A DNA stretch of 54,468 bases. It comes from Nocardia nova NBRC 15556. Lineage in GTDB: Bacteria > Actinomycetota > Actinomycetes > Mycobacteriales > Mycobacteriaceae. This document shows positions 8,008 through 15,474 of this stretch, in pieces; positions within the stretch are counted from its first letter, which is position 1, and the number at the start of each line of letters is the position of its first letter. Both the position numbers and the translations under genes were made by a program. Location of the stretch: the NCBI RefSeq assembly GCF_001613005.1, contig NZ_BDBN01000073.1, positions 1-54,468 of the forward strand, in the 5' to 3' direction. The notes under the pieces were generated by a model. The model made no database searches, was not told the DNA's origin, and was given only the letters and a program-made list of their open reading frames with translations.

Positions 8008-8035
8008 TGTCACACACGCGACCCGCCACACCTCT
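8008..8035 (+). promoter_or_regulatory. ECF41-type promoter upstream of the cupin gene
   Basis: GATGTCACAC (8006-8015) repeats exactly the sequence at 7029-7038. TGTCACA (8008-8014) is again followed at 17 bp by CTCT (8032-8035). The cupin is thus the probable target of the neighbouring sigma factor. Confidence 0.6.
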
Positions 8036-8069
8036 TCGGTAGCGACCGGAGCGGTTCCGGGAAATGAGT

Positions 8070-8075
8070 GAGGAG
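8070..8075 (+). promoter_or_regulatory. Ribosome-binding site that decides the cupin start
   Basis: GAGGAG lies 6 nt before GTG 8082, whereas the in-frame ATG at 8064 has no good site. This favours the GTG. Confidence 0.55.
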
Positions 8076-8081
8076 ATCGCT

Positions 8082-8651
8082 GTGACCATCGCGAACAACA
8101 CCGAGGCCCTGCTCGTCCGCCACGACGACGCCGAAACACTCGACACCATGGGCGTCCGGCTGTATGCCGATCACGACACGACCGGCGGGGTGCTCAGCGC
8201 GAACCGGGCGTTCCTGCCGGCCGGCGCCGACGGGCCGCCGCCGCACTATCATTCGACCTCGGCCGAACTGTTCTACCTGCTCGGCGGACGGCTGCGGGTG
8301 CTCGCCGGAGACGAGATCCACGAGATCGGCGCGGGAGATTTCCTGCTGATCCCGCCGCACACCACCCACGCCTGGGCGGCTCCCGCGACCTCGGCGGCGG
8401 ATGTGCTGATCGTGTTCACCCCCGGGATCGAGCGGTTCGACTACTTCCGGCTCGGCGACCGCATCCGCCGGGGACTGGCCGATCCGGCCGAAATATTGGA
8501 CACCCAAGAGCGATTCGACAACCACTTCGTCGACAGCCCGATCTGGCGGCAGGCCACCCGCGGCGACGAACGCCCCGCACTCGATCACGACCAGCACCGC
8601 GGCGACTTCCTCACCGCCGACGTCTTCCACATACGGTCCGGCGGTGAGTGA
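8082..8651 (+). CDS. Cupin-domain protein, probable ECF41 sigma target
   Basis: A 189-residue single-domain cupin (195 if the ATG at 8064 is used). Motif 1 is seen as PPPHYHSTSAELFYLLGG, giving two His and one Glu metal ligands, and motif 2 as GAGDFLLIPPHTTHAW, giving the third His. A metal-dependent dioxygenase, isomerase or sensor role is possible; substrate is unknown. The C-terminal third (FDYFRLGDRIRRG, then QATRGDERPALDHDQHRGDF) is outside the cupin core. It follows the ECF41 sigma gene, separated by a copy of the sigma gene's own promoter motif, so I infer it replaces the usual COE partner as target. It could detoxify or sense whatever signal acts on the sigma factor's SnoaL domain. 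Confidence 0.85.
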   Translation: MTIANNTEALLVRHDDAETLDTMGVRLYADHDTTGGVLSANRAFLPAGADGPPPHYHSTSAELFYLLGGRLRVLAGDEIHEIGAGDFLLIPPHTTHAWAAPATSAADVLIVFTPGIERFDYFRLGDRIRRGLADPAEILDTQERFDNHFVDSPIWRQATRGDERPALDHDQHRGDFLTADVFHIRSGGE

Positions 8652-8704
8652 CCGGCCGGTGTGAATCCGCGGCTTGCGGTGTGGGAGCAACCCCTTCGCA
8701 AATG

Positions 8705-8737
8705 CCTCGATGCCTGCGAGGATACGAAGTATCGAGG
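8705..8737 (+). promoter_or_regulatory. Overlapping inverted repeats upstream of the His-rich gene
   Basis: CCTCGAT (8705-8711) can pair with ATCGAGG (8731-8737). Alternatively CCTCG (8705-8709) pairs with CGAGG (8717-8721). GATACGAAGTATC (8721-8733) is itself a dyad with 5-bp arms. The alternatives exclude each other, as in attenuators; equally this could be the operator of a metal-responsive ArsR/SmtB-type repressor. Confidence 0.4.
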
Positions 8738-8763
8738 GAGCCGTAGCGAAGGGAGCAACGCCG

Positions 8764-9063
8764 ATGACGAGCAGTGGGCACACCACCCATCCCGGACACG
8801 AGCACACCCACGGCGAGGGCTGCGGGCACGTCGCGGTGCCGCACGGCGACCACGTCGACTACCTGCACGACGGCCATATCCACCGAGTGCACGGGGACCA
8901 CGTCGACGAATGCGAACCGAGCGGGCACACCGAACACGCCGGACACGAGCACGTGCACGGCGAAGGCTGCGGGCACGTCGCCATCCCGCACGGCGATCAT
9001 GTCGACTATCTCCACGACGGGCATCGGCACGCGCCCCACGACGGCCACTACGACGAACACTGA
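8764..9063 (+). CDS. Histidine-rich metal-binding protein with two tandem repeats
   Basis: The 99-residue protein contains 27 histidines plus three Cys and many acidic residues. It is built from two copies of a unit of about 40 residues: GHEHTHGEGCGHVAVPHGDH and GHEHVHGEGCGHVAIPHGDH, each followed by VDYLHDGH. There is no membrane segment or signal peptide. Proteins of this kind occur in mycobacteria and nocardiae and are sometimes mislabelled zinc transporters; binding or buffering of zinc, nickel or cobalt is the sensible inference. Start ATG 8764 follows AAGGGAG. The in-frame upstream extension lacks His repeats and overlaps the dyad region, so it is not included. No metal transporter gene is adjacent. 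Confidence 0.8.
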   Translation: MTSSGHTTHPGHEHTHGEGCGHVAVPHGDHVDYLHDGHIHRVHGDHVDECEPSGHTEHAGHEHVHGEGCGHVAIPHGDHVDYLHDGHRHAPHDGHYDEH

Positions 9064-9116
9064 CAGCGACACCCGCTACCGGCTGTTCGGCGAAAGCCCC
9101 ACGGCGCCGGCGTGTT

Positions 9117-9944
9117 TCAGCAGTCGTGCGGTTTCGATGCCCGTAGCGAGAACAGCAACGGAACCCGCGGCTGCCCGGGCGGCAGACGGTACCGGCCGCC
9201 GTCCCCGACCAGGTTGCGGAACCGCGGATACAGGGTGAAGTCGTGTTCGTGGAGGAACTCCAGGCGCAACCCGGCACCGGCGAGTGCGCTGATGATGTCG
9301 CCGATGCCGTGCTGCCACTGCACTGTCATGTTCGCAGTGGTCGCCGCGTCCGGGTCGGTGTAGGTGCCGGGCTCGTCGAACACCTGCGGCGCGGGATCGA
9401 AATAGTCGTAGGCGACGGTGCGGCCGTCGTCCTCGGCGAGAATGTCGCCGAACGGGTGGAATTCGGTCAGGTAGACGAAGCCGCCCGGCGTGAGCAACTC
9501 GGCCACCACCGACGCCCAGCGCACCAGATCCGGCAACCAGACCAGGGCGCCGACACCGGTGTAGACGATGTCGTAGCGGTCGCGGTCCAGTGCCGTCACC
9601 GCGTCGTAGACGTTGGCGGTCACGAACCGCGCGCCGGTGATACCGATGCGGACGGCCAGGTCGGTCGCGGTGCGGACAGCGGGCTCGGAGAAGTCCACGC
9701 CGGTGACGCTCGCACCGCGACGCGCCCACGCCAAGGTATCGGTGCCGATATGACATTGCAGGTGCAGCAGGCGTTTTCCGCGCACATCGCCGACCTCGTC
9801 GGGTTCGAAGTCGCGCAGCGCTTCGGCGCCGGAGACGAAACCGTCCAGATCGTAGAACTCGCTCGTGACGTGAATCGGTACGCGCTCGTCCCAATTGGCG
9901 CGGTTGAGTTCCACCCACTTGCCGGCTTGCGCGTCGATGCTCAC
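9117..9944 (-). CDS. Class I SAM-dependent methyltransferase
   Basis: The 275-residue protein has motif I as LLHLQCHIGTDTLAWARRGA followed by VTGVDFSEPAV, the acidic residue that binds SAM ribose, then DIVYTGVGALVWLPDL and LLTPGGFVYLTEFHPF. This is a Rossmann methyltransferase, probably acting on a small molecule. A C-terminal extension (HEHDFTLYPRFRNLV) is typical of related actinobacterial proteins. The GTG at 9942-9944 is chosen because it gives a natural N-terminus (VSIDAQAGKWVELNRANWDE); frames further upstream would run into the PucR gene. It lies 55 bp downstream of that regulator on the same strand and could be co-transcribed. Confidence 0.88.
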   Translation of the reverse strand: MSIDAQAGKWVELNRANWDERVPIHVTSEFYDLDGFVSGAEALRDFEPDEVGDVRGKRLLHLQCHIGTDTLAWARRGASVTGVDFSEPAVRTATDLAVRIGITGARFVTANVYDAVTALDRDRYDIVYTGVGALVWLPDLVRWASVVAELLTPGGFVYLTEFHPFGDILAEDDGRTVAYDYFDPAPQVFDEPGTYTDPDAATTANMTVQWQHGIGDIISALAGAGLRLEFLHEHDFTLYPRFRNLVGDGGRYRLPPGQPRVPLLFSLRASKPHDC

Positions 9945-9999
9945 GCCGCGCGACGTTAGCCCGGCTGAGGCACCGCCTCCACCGATTTTCCGCCCGAGC

Positions 10000-11529
10000 T
10001 CAGCCGGTGTGGATCGACAAGGCGATGAGCATCGCCGTGCGTTTGGCCGGATCATCCGGGTCGAGAAAGTCCAGCTCGCGCATGCGCCGCATCCGATGAC
10101 GCACGGTATTGGGGTGCACGGCCAGGGTGCGGGCCGCGGTGGCGGGATCGCCGTGGGCTTCGAGCCAGGCCTTCAACGTGGGCAGGTACTGGGTGCCGGC
10201 CCGCTCGTCGATCTCGGCCAGCTGGGCGACGGGATCTCGGGACGGGAGCCGGCCGGTGGAGGCCATCGAGCGCAGGCGCTGGATCAGGACCCGGTCCCAG
10301 GCGGTGTCGTAGCAGGCCGGTTCCGGGGTGGCGGTCGCCGGCAGTGCCATGCACTCGTCGGCCTCCTGGCGGCTCGCGGGCAGCTCCCGCGCGTCGGCGG
10401 TGCCGCCGATTCCGGCGACCACGGTCATGTGCGCGGGCAGGCTCGCGGCGATGTCGGCGATCCACCGGTACGCCGGCGCCGGGTCCTCACCGGCCGGCAG
10501 CAGCGTGTAGACGGTATTGCCGAACAGCGTGCTGCGACCGACGCGCGACCAGCCGAAACCGGTGGTGGCGCGCTCGAACGCGAGCAGGATGCCGGCGTTG
10601 CGTTCCTGCTCGGCGTGGGCCTGCAACGCGATGACACGCAGATCGCGCGCCGGGATGCCGAGCTTGCCGATCGCGGCCTCCGCGTCGGGACTGCCTTCGA
10701 TCAGTTCGATGACCAGCTCCGACTCGACCTGCCGTTCCAGATCGGCACTGACGCGCGACCGCAGCAGATGCAGCGCGACGGTGTGCGCGCCCTCCTGCAG
10801 GATTCTGGCCCGATCCGCCGAGAGCGGCTCACGGCCGGACACCCACACCGAACCCAGCAGCTCCCGGCCCGCGCGCACCGCGGCCACGGTGCGCCCGTGC
10901 AACCCGTGCTCGGGCGCGGGCGGGATGTAGCGCGGCGCGTCGGAGCGCGCGAGATGGGCGAAAATGCCCTGCTCCTCGAAGAATCGGCGTACCCGATCGG
11001 GCATGCGGCGACCCAGAATGGTGTCCGAGCGCACCGGGTCGGTGTCGTGGTGCGCGGTCGAGTAGGCCATCACGCGCGAGAGCTGATCCTCGATCGTGAC
11101 CGGCCCGTCCAGGGACGCCGAGATGGTGTCGGCCAGGGCGAACAGGTCGCTGGGACCGCGCCCGGATTCGGTTTCGCGGCCCTCGAGGACGAGCCCGTAG
11201 ACCACCGAGGCGATCTGGCTCCAGGACACGCTCGGATCGACGGTCATCAGAGCCGGGCCGCGATCGTCGAGCAGCTGCCGGATCCGGGCGTCCGGTGTCT
11301 CGGAGGTGCGGGCCACGATCACGCCGGCGCGGGCGTCGATGCCCAGGGCGAGCGCTTCGGCCAGGTCGGCCGCGCCGACGGCGAGGAACACGTCGCCGGT
11401 GGCCGCGTGCGGGCGAATCGGATCGTGGACCGCGACGCTGTGGATCTCGACGATGCGGTCCACGACGGTGCCGTGCAGGCGGGCGCCGTAGCGGCTCACG
11501 ATATTGATCAACCGATCCAGTTTCACCAT
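10000..11529 (-). CDS. PucR/CdaR-type helix-turn-helix regulator
   Basis: A 509-residue regulator. The N-terminal part (about 1-120) is PucR-like, with LHGTVVDRIVEIHSVAV and a GDVFLAVGAADLAEALALG segment. The middle part resembles the degenerate GGDEF-like domain of CdaR proteins. The C-terminus (about 440-509) carries the HTH_30 domain: TLKAWLEAHGDPATAARTLA and VHPNTVRHRMRRMREL. Such proteins control catabolism or amino-acid use, often by activating a neighbour. The nearest downstream gene is the methyltransferase. ATG 11527-11529 has only a distant AAGGAG. An inverted repeat at 11589-11611 lies 60 bp upstream and may be its own binding site. Confidence 0.88.
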   Translation of the reverse strand: MVKLDRLINIVSRYGARLHGTVVDRIVEIHSVAVHDPIRPHAATGDVFLAVGAADLAEALALGIDARAGVIVARTSETPDARIRQLLDDRGPALMTVDPSVSWSQIASVVYGLVLEGRETESGRGPSDLFALADTISASLDGPVTIEDQLSRVMAYSTAHHDTDPVRSDTILGRRMPDRVRRFFEEQGIFAHLARSDAPRYIPPAPEHGLHGRTVAAVRAGRELLGSVWVSGREPLSADRARILQEGAHTVALHLLRSRVSADLERQVESELVIELIEGSPDAEAAIGKLGIPARDLRVIALQAHAEQERNAGILLAFERATTGFGWSRVGRSTLFGNTVYTLLPAGEDPAPAYRWIADIAASLPAHMTVVAGIGGTADARELPASRQEADECMALPATATPEPACYDTAWDRVLIQRLRSMASTGRLPSRDPVAQLAEIDERAGTQYLPTLKAWLEAHGDPATAARTLAVHPNTVRHRMRRMRELDFLDPDDPAKRTAMLIALSIHTG

Positions 11530-11588
11530 CGGCGCAGATCACCGCTCCTTCCTGGACAGCGGGGCGAGCACCACGCTGTTCGCCACTG

Positions 11589-11611
11589 ACAATCTGTGCG
11601 ATCGAGATTGT
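11589..11611. promoter_or_regulatory. Inverted repeat between the PucR-type and GreA-like genes
   Basis: ACAATCT (11589-11595), nine bases, AGATTGT (11605-11611): a perfect 7-bp inverted repeat in an A+T-rich patch. TGACAAT occurs at 11588-11594 and again at 11619-11625; read on the minus strand these give TTGTCA, a -35-like hexamer. It is a reasonable operator/promoter zone for the PucR-type gene. The rest of the 200-bp gap shows no gene. Confidence 0.45.
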
Positions 11612-11729
11612 TCCCTGCTGACAATGTAGCCGGTGTGCCGGCGGGTCACTCTGGAGATGGACCTCGGTGCGGCGGATGTGGTGCCGTCCGGGGTCCGGGG
11701 TGTTGTCGGCAGTGGACGAAGAGAATGAG

Positions 11730-12176
11730 ATGACCGGAACGGAAGGCGTCTGGTTGACGCAGGACGCGTACGAGCGGCTACGGCGGGAATTACTGGAGTT
11801 GCGGTCGGCGCAGCACGGTCCCGGGGACGAGGACGGACAGTCCGCGGCCGGGCGGCGGTTGCGCCGGCTGGAGTTGGAGGAGTTGCTGGATCGTGCCGTG
11901 GTCGGGCAGGCGCCCGCCGACGACGGCATCGCCGAACCCGGGATGGTGCTGACCGTCCGGTTCGACGACGAGCAGACCGAAACCTTCCTGCTGGGCCGGC
12001 GCGACGGTGCCGACACCGAGGAGCTGGAGGTCTATTCGCCCGAGTCGCCGCTGGGCAGCGCGCTCACCGGTGCCCGGCCCGGGCAGGTGTGCTCGTACCG
12101 GATTCCCAGCGGGGCGTCGGTGAACGTGACATTGCTCGAGGCGGTCCCCTACGGCATGCACCTGCGACGGCGTTGA
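11730..12176 (+). CDS. GreA/GreB-family elongation factor-like protein
   Basis: The 148-residue protein has a short N-terminal helical region (LTQDAYERLRRELLELRSAQ, then RRLRRLELEELLDRAVV) and the FKBP-like C-terminal domain of Gre factors (MVLTVRFDDEQTETFLLGRR, then VYSPESPLGSALTGARPGQV and a terminal beta strand). The coiled coil is shorter than in true GreA and I do not see the acidic tip pair with certainty, so it resembles the second GreA-like protein of mycobacteria (Rv3788 type), which acts on RNA polymerase but need not stimulate cleavage. ATG 11730 is preferred to an upstream frame because the conserved WLTQDAYERL follows at once. Confidence 0.85.
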   Translation: MTGTEGVWLTQDAYERLRRELLELRSAQHGPGDEDGQSAAGRRLRRLELEELLDRAVVGQAPADDGIAEPGMVLTVRFDDEQTETFLLGRRDGADTEELEVYSPESPLGSALTGARPGQVCSYRIPSGASVNVTLLEAVPYGMHLRRR

Positions 12177-12221
12177 TCGCGGTCGGCCGCGGCGGACTGG
12201 GCCGGAAAGTGAGGTCGTGAA

Positions 12222-12473
12222 ATGGATTGGCCACATCTGCTCAGGTTCGTCGGTGTCACCGTCGCGTTCTCGGCACTGGTACTGCTGGTTCTGGTGCCGC
12301 GGAAGGTGACGCGCCGACTGTGCTCGCACTGCGGGCACTCCAATATCGTGCACGACCCGGTATCGGGCCGCTGCCGCAGCGCCGTGGACGCCGGAGTCCT
12401 GGTCTCGCGCGACGGCGGCGCCGGGCCGGCGGCCGAGCGCTGCCGATGCCAGGACTATCGCGGCGAACGGTGA
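12222..12473 (+). CDS. Small membrane-anchored Cys-rich protein
   Basis: An 83-residue protein of unknown function. One N-terminal transmembrane helix (VGVTVAFSALVLLVLVP) is followed by a positively charged stretch and a Cys-rich tail: CSHCGHSN, then C at GRCRS and CRCQDY at the end. The CxxC and CxC pairs suggest a small zinc-binding knuckle, probably cytoplasmic given the positive-inside rule. It follows the GreA-like gene by 45 bp and ends 6 bp before the convergent next gene. The consistent codon use and membrane/Cys arrangement argue that it is real, although it is short. Confidence 0.65.
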   Translation: MDWPHLLRFVGVTVAFSALVLLVLVPRKVTRRLCSHCGHSNIVHDPVSGRCRSAVDAGVLVSRDGGAGPAAERCRCQDYRGER

Positions 12474-12479
12474 CCGGCC

Positions 12480-12722
12480 TCAGGAGGGGGTGCGGCCCGG
12501 TTGCCGGCGTCCGGCGAGGAAGTAGGCGATCGGCACCGTACCCGCCGAGTTGAGCAGTGTCACCGCGGTCGCCCACCGCAGTTTCGACCCCCGGATCTCT
12601 GCGGCCGGCCGGCGCGCGATATCGATCAGCGCCGCGATTTTCAAGATCCCTTCGACCACCGTCGCGGCCACGATCAGCCGCCGTGTCCGCTCGTCCAGCT
12701 CGCTCCACCGTTTCCTCGCCAC
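12480..12722 (-). CDS. Small membrane protein, PLDc_N-like
   Basis: An 80-residue hypothetical protein with two hydrophobic helices: LIVAATVVEGILKIAALIDI and WATAVTLLNSAGTVPIAYFL, the second ending in GRRQPG. The pattern (ARKRW at the start, helix, DIARRPAAEIRG linker, helix, FLAGRR) matches short actinobacterial membrane proteins with a phospholipase-D N-terminal-like (PLDc_N) fold. GTG 12722 follows GAAAGGGG at a good distance; an ATG at 12749 would add nine residues. Function unknown. Confidence 0.7.
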   Translation of the reverse strand: MARKRWSELDERTRRLIVAATVVEGILKIAALIDIARRPAAEIRGSKLRWATAVTLLNSAGTVPIAYFLAGRRQPGRTPS

Positions 12723-12959
12723 GAGCACCCCTTTCCGGTTCCGCCACATTTTGATCACCTCATAGTGCACGGCGGGCAACCGCCGATCCAGGGCCGAAGG
12801 GCCTCGCGTTTCGCCGCACCCGGGTAGGGTCGGTCCGGCGGCCGTAGCCGCGTCATCGGCGAGAATCCCCGATGACCGTGCACTGAATATCGAAGCGCGA
12901 CAAGCATTTTCGTCCGAGGCGGATGTTCGGTCCGTGCCGGCGCGGCGAAAGGTGAATCG

Positions 12960-13829
12960 ATGTGCCGATTGTTCGGGCTCAGCGCGGCACCGCAGCGGGT
13001 GCACGCGACATTCTGGTTGCTGGAGGCCTCCGACAGCCTGGCGCGGCAGAGCCGCCGCGAACCCGACGGCACCGGGCTGGGCACCTTCGAACCCGACGGC
13101 CGGCCCCTGGTGCGCAAGCAGCCCATCGCCGCCTACGAGGACGAGCAGTTCGTGCGCGAGGCCATGGAGTGCGAATCGGCGACCTTCCTCGCTCACGTGC
13201 GCTACGCCTCCACCGGGGCGACGGTCGCGGCCAACACCCACCCGTTCGAGCAACACGGGCGGCTGTTCGCCCACAACGGTGTCGTCGGAGGTCTGCAGGA
13301 ACTGGAACGCGCGCTGGGTGACTACCGCGATCTGGTCGCCGGGCAAACCGATTCCGAACGGGTCTTCGCGCTCGTCACCCGATGCATCGACGAACACGAC
13401 GGCGATGTCGTCGCCGGGATCGGCGCGGCGGTCGGGTGGATCGCCGACAACCTGCCGGTGTTCGCGCTGAACTTCGTGCTCACCACCGCGCAGGATCTGT
13501 GGGCGCTGCGCTATCCCGACACCCACGACCTGTTCGTCCTCGAACGCGCCGCGGGCGGACCCGGCGGCGGCAAACACCTCGACCACGCCGGCACCGGCCC
13601 TATCCGCGCCCACTCCCCCGCGCTGGCCGACCATCCGGCCGTGGTCATCGCCACCGAACGCATGGACAGCGATCCCGGCTGGTGTGAGCTGCCGGTGGGC
13701 CGGTTGCTGCACGTGGGACCCGATCTGGTGACCGCCCGCCACACCGTCGTCGACCACGCGCCGCGGCACCGGCTCACTCTCGCCGATCTCGGCGAGCACG
13801 CCGCGGCCTCACAACGAGCCACCACCTGA
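12960..13829 (+). CDS. Class II glutamine amidotransferase (YafJ-like)
   Basis: The 289-residue protein starts MCRLFGLSA; removal of Met exposes Cys2 as the N-terminal nucleophile. Other glutamine-site motifs are visible: HVRYASTGATVAANTHPF and LFAHNGVVGG. These define a stand-alone Ntn glutaminase domain, releasing ammonia from glutamine. Homologues include YafJ and EgtC. EgtC makes ergothioneine but lies within egtABCDE, none of which is present here, so I keep the general call. ATG 12960 follows AAAGGTGA. Partner enzyme unknown. Confidence 0.9.
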   Translation: MCRLFGLSAAPQRVHATFWLLEASDSLARQSRREPDGTGLGTFEPDGRPLVRKQPIAAYEDEQFVREAMECESATFLAHVRYASTGATVAANTHPFEQHGRLFAHNGVVGGLQELERALGDYRDLVAGQTDSERVFALVTRCIDEHDGDVVAGIGAAVGWIADNLPVFALNFVLTTAQDLWALRYPDTHDLFVLERAAGGPGGGKHLDHAGTGPIRAHSPALADHPAVVIATERMDSDPGWCELPVGRLLHVGPDLVTARHTVVDHAPRHRLTLADLGEHAAASQRATT

Positions 13830-13839
13830 GACAAACGTC

Positions 13840-13853
13840 TGTAACAGGTTCTA
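13840..13853 (+). promoter_or_regulatory. KstR-type operator (sterol-catabolism regulon)
   Basis: TGTAACAGGTTCTA matches the KstR consensus TNNAACNNGTTNNA at every fixed position. It lies 70 bp before the thiolase-like gene. KstR represses cholesterol-degradation genes in mycobacteria and rhodococci until a CoA thioester of a sterol metabolite is present. Confidence 0.65.
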
Positions 13854-13923
13854 TTTCCCGTGTTACTGTCACTGCCATGAGACGGGCAGCCGGCACGACC
13901 GCACGCAGTGGTGGGGTCCGCTG

Positions 13924-15444
13924 ATGGTGGATTCGCGTACGCCGGTCGTCGTGGGCGTCGGACAGGCCATCGACCGCATCGACAGTTCCGAATACCGGCA
14001 GATGTCGTCGGTCGACCTCGCCGCCGCGGCCGCCCGCGCCGCCCTCGAGGACACCGAGGTCCGCTACGCCGATGCCGCCGCGAGCGTCGAACTCATCGCC
14101 GGGGTGCGCCAATTCGAAATCTCGGCGCCGGTGCGCGCCCCGCTCGGCCGCTCCGACAACTACCCGCGTTCGGTGGCGCGGCGACTGGGCATCGACCCGC
14201 CCCGCGCCGTGCTCGAGGTGGTCGGCGGGCAGGGCCCGCAACATCTGCTCACCGAGTTCGCCGCCGACATCGCCGCCGGGCGACTGGAATCGGTGCTCAT
14301 CACCGGATCGGACGCGATCTCGACCGAGCGCCACTACGCCGGGCGAGACGACCGACCCGACTTCACCGAAACCGCCGCCGGCCAGCTCGAGGACCGCGGC
14401 TTCGGATACGAATCGTTCGTCGACGACAACCTGATCGCCCACGCCGTCATGGGCGCACCCACCCAGTACGGCCTGCTCGAGAACGCCCGCCGCGCGCGCG
14501 TGGGCGCGACACCGCAGCAGTATCGCCTGGAAATGGGAAAACTGCTGGCGCCGTTCACTTCCGTGGCCGCCAAGAATCCTCTCGCCGCCGCACCGGTCGA
14601 GCGCAGCGCCGAGGAACTGGCGACCGTCACCGACTCGAACCGGATGATCTGCGACCCGTTTCCACGCCTGATGGTGGCCCGCGATCTGGTCAACCTCGGC
14701 GCCGCGGCCGTGGTGATGTCGCTGGGCAAAGCCCGCCGGCTCGGCGTCCCCGACGACAAACTGGTGTATCTGCGCGGCCACGCCGACCTCGAGGAGCAGA
14801 CCCTGCTCGCCCGCCCCGACCTCGGCGCCGCGCCCACCGCGTGGACGGCGGCGCGAGAAGCGTTGCGGGTGGCCGGAATCGGGCTCGACGACCTCACCAC
14901 CCTCGATCTCTACAGCTGCTTCCCCGTCGCGGTGTTCAACTTCTGCGACGGCACCGGACTGGCCACCGACGACCCGCGCGGGCTCACCGTAACCGGCGGG
15001 CTGCCGTTCTTCGGCGGCCCCGGAAACAACTACTCGATGCACGCGATCGCCGAGACCGTGGCCCGGATGCGTGACCAGCCGGGCGCTTTCGGCCTGGTGG
15101 GCGCCAACGGCGGCATCATGAGCAAATACTCGGTCGGGGTGTATTCGACCACGCCGGCGCCCTGGGAGCCCGACCGCAGCGCACACCTGCAGCGCGCCGT
15201 GGCGTCGGCCCCGCAGGTGCCCAGCCGGGCGCGCGCCGACGGGCCGGCCCGGATCGAAACCTACACCGTGCGCCACGCATTCGAGCCGCGCACCGGACTG
15301 GTCGTCGGGCGCCTGCACGCCGACGACAGCCGGTTCCTGGCGATCATGGCGCCGGAAAGCCTTGCCGCGGTGGACGATCCGATCGGCCGCGACATCCTCG
15401 TCACGTCGAGCGAGAAGGGCAACACCGCGGTCATGGTGCCGTGA
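13924..15444 (+). CDS. Thiolase-fold acetyl-CoA acetyltransferase-like protein without catalytic Cys
   Basis: A 506-residue SCP-x/acetyl-CoA acetyltransferase-type protein starting with DSRTPVVVGVGQAIDRI. At the position of the first thiolase cysteine (usually CxSG) the sequence reads GGQGPQ (101-106). The second cysteine position reads GANGGIMSKYSVGVYS, and the catalytic His motif reads FFGGPGNNYSMHA. Normal thiolytic chemistry is therefore unlikely; Cys-less thiolase-like proteins such as Ltp2 are retro-aldolases in sterol side-chain degradation. A C-terminal domain (from about 420) is OB-like (ARIETYTVRHAF). It heads an apparent operon with the DUF3556 gene, behind a KstR-type box. Role in sterol or lipid catabolism is inferred; the usual DUF35 partner is not next to it. 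Confidence 0.88.
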   Translation: MVDSRTPVVVGVGQAIDRIDSSEYRQMSSVDLAAAAARAALEDTEVRYADAAASVELIAGVRQFEISAPVRAPLGRSDNYPRSVARRLGIDPPRAVLEVVGGQGPQHLLTEFAADIAAGRLESVLITGSDAISTERHYAGRDDRPDFTETAAGQLEDRGFGYESFVDDNLIAHAVMGAPTQYGLLENARRARVGATPQQYRLEMGKLLAPFTSVAAKNPLAAAPVERSAEELATVTDSNRMICDPFPRLMVARDLVNLGAAAVVMSLGKARRLGVPDDKLVYLRGHADLEEQTLLARPDLGAAPTAWTAAREALRVAGIGLDDLTTLDLYSCFPVAVFNFCDGTGLATDDPRGLTVTGGLPFFGGPGNNYSMHAIAETVARMRDQPGAFGLVGANGGIMSKYSVGVYSTTPAPWEPDRSAHLQRAVASAPQVPSRARADGPARIETYTVRHAFEPRTGLVVGRLHADDSRFLAIMAPESLAAVDDPIGRDILVTSSEKGNTAVMVP

Positions 15445-15474
15445 CCGGCCGCGGACGCGGGAACGGAGAGATTG

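Noticed and set aside
12960..13829. EgtC of ergothioneine synthesis
   Set aside because: The fold fits, but no other egt gene is adjacent, so the general amidotransferase call is kept.
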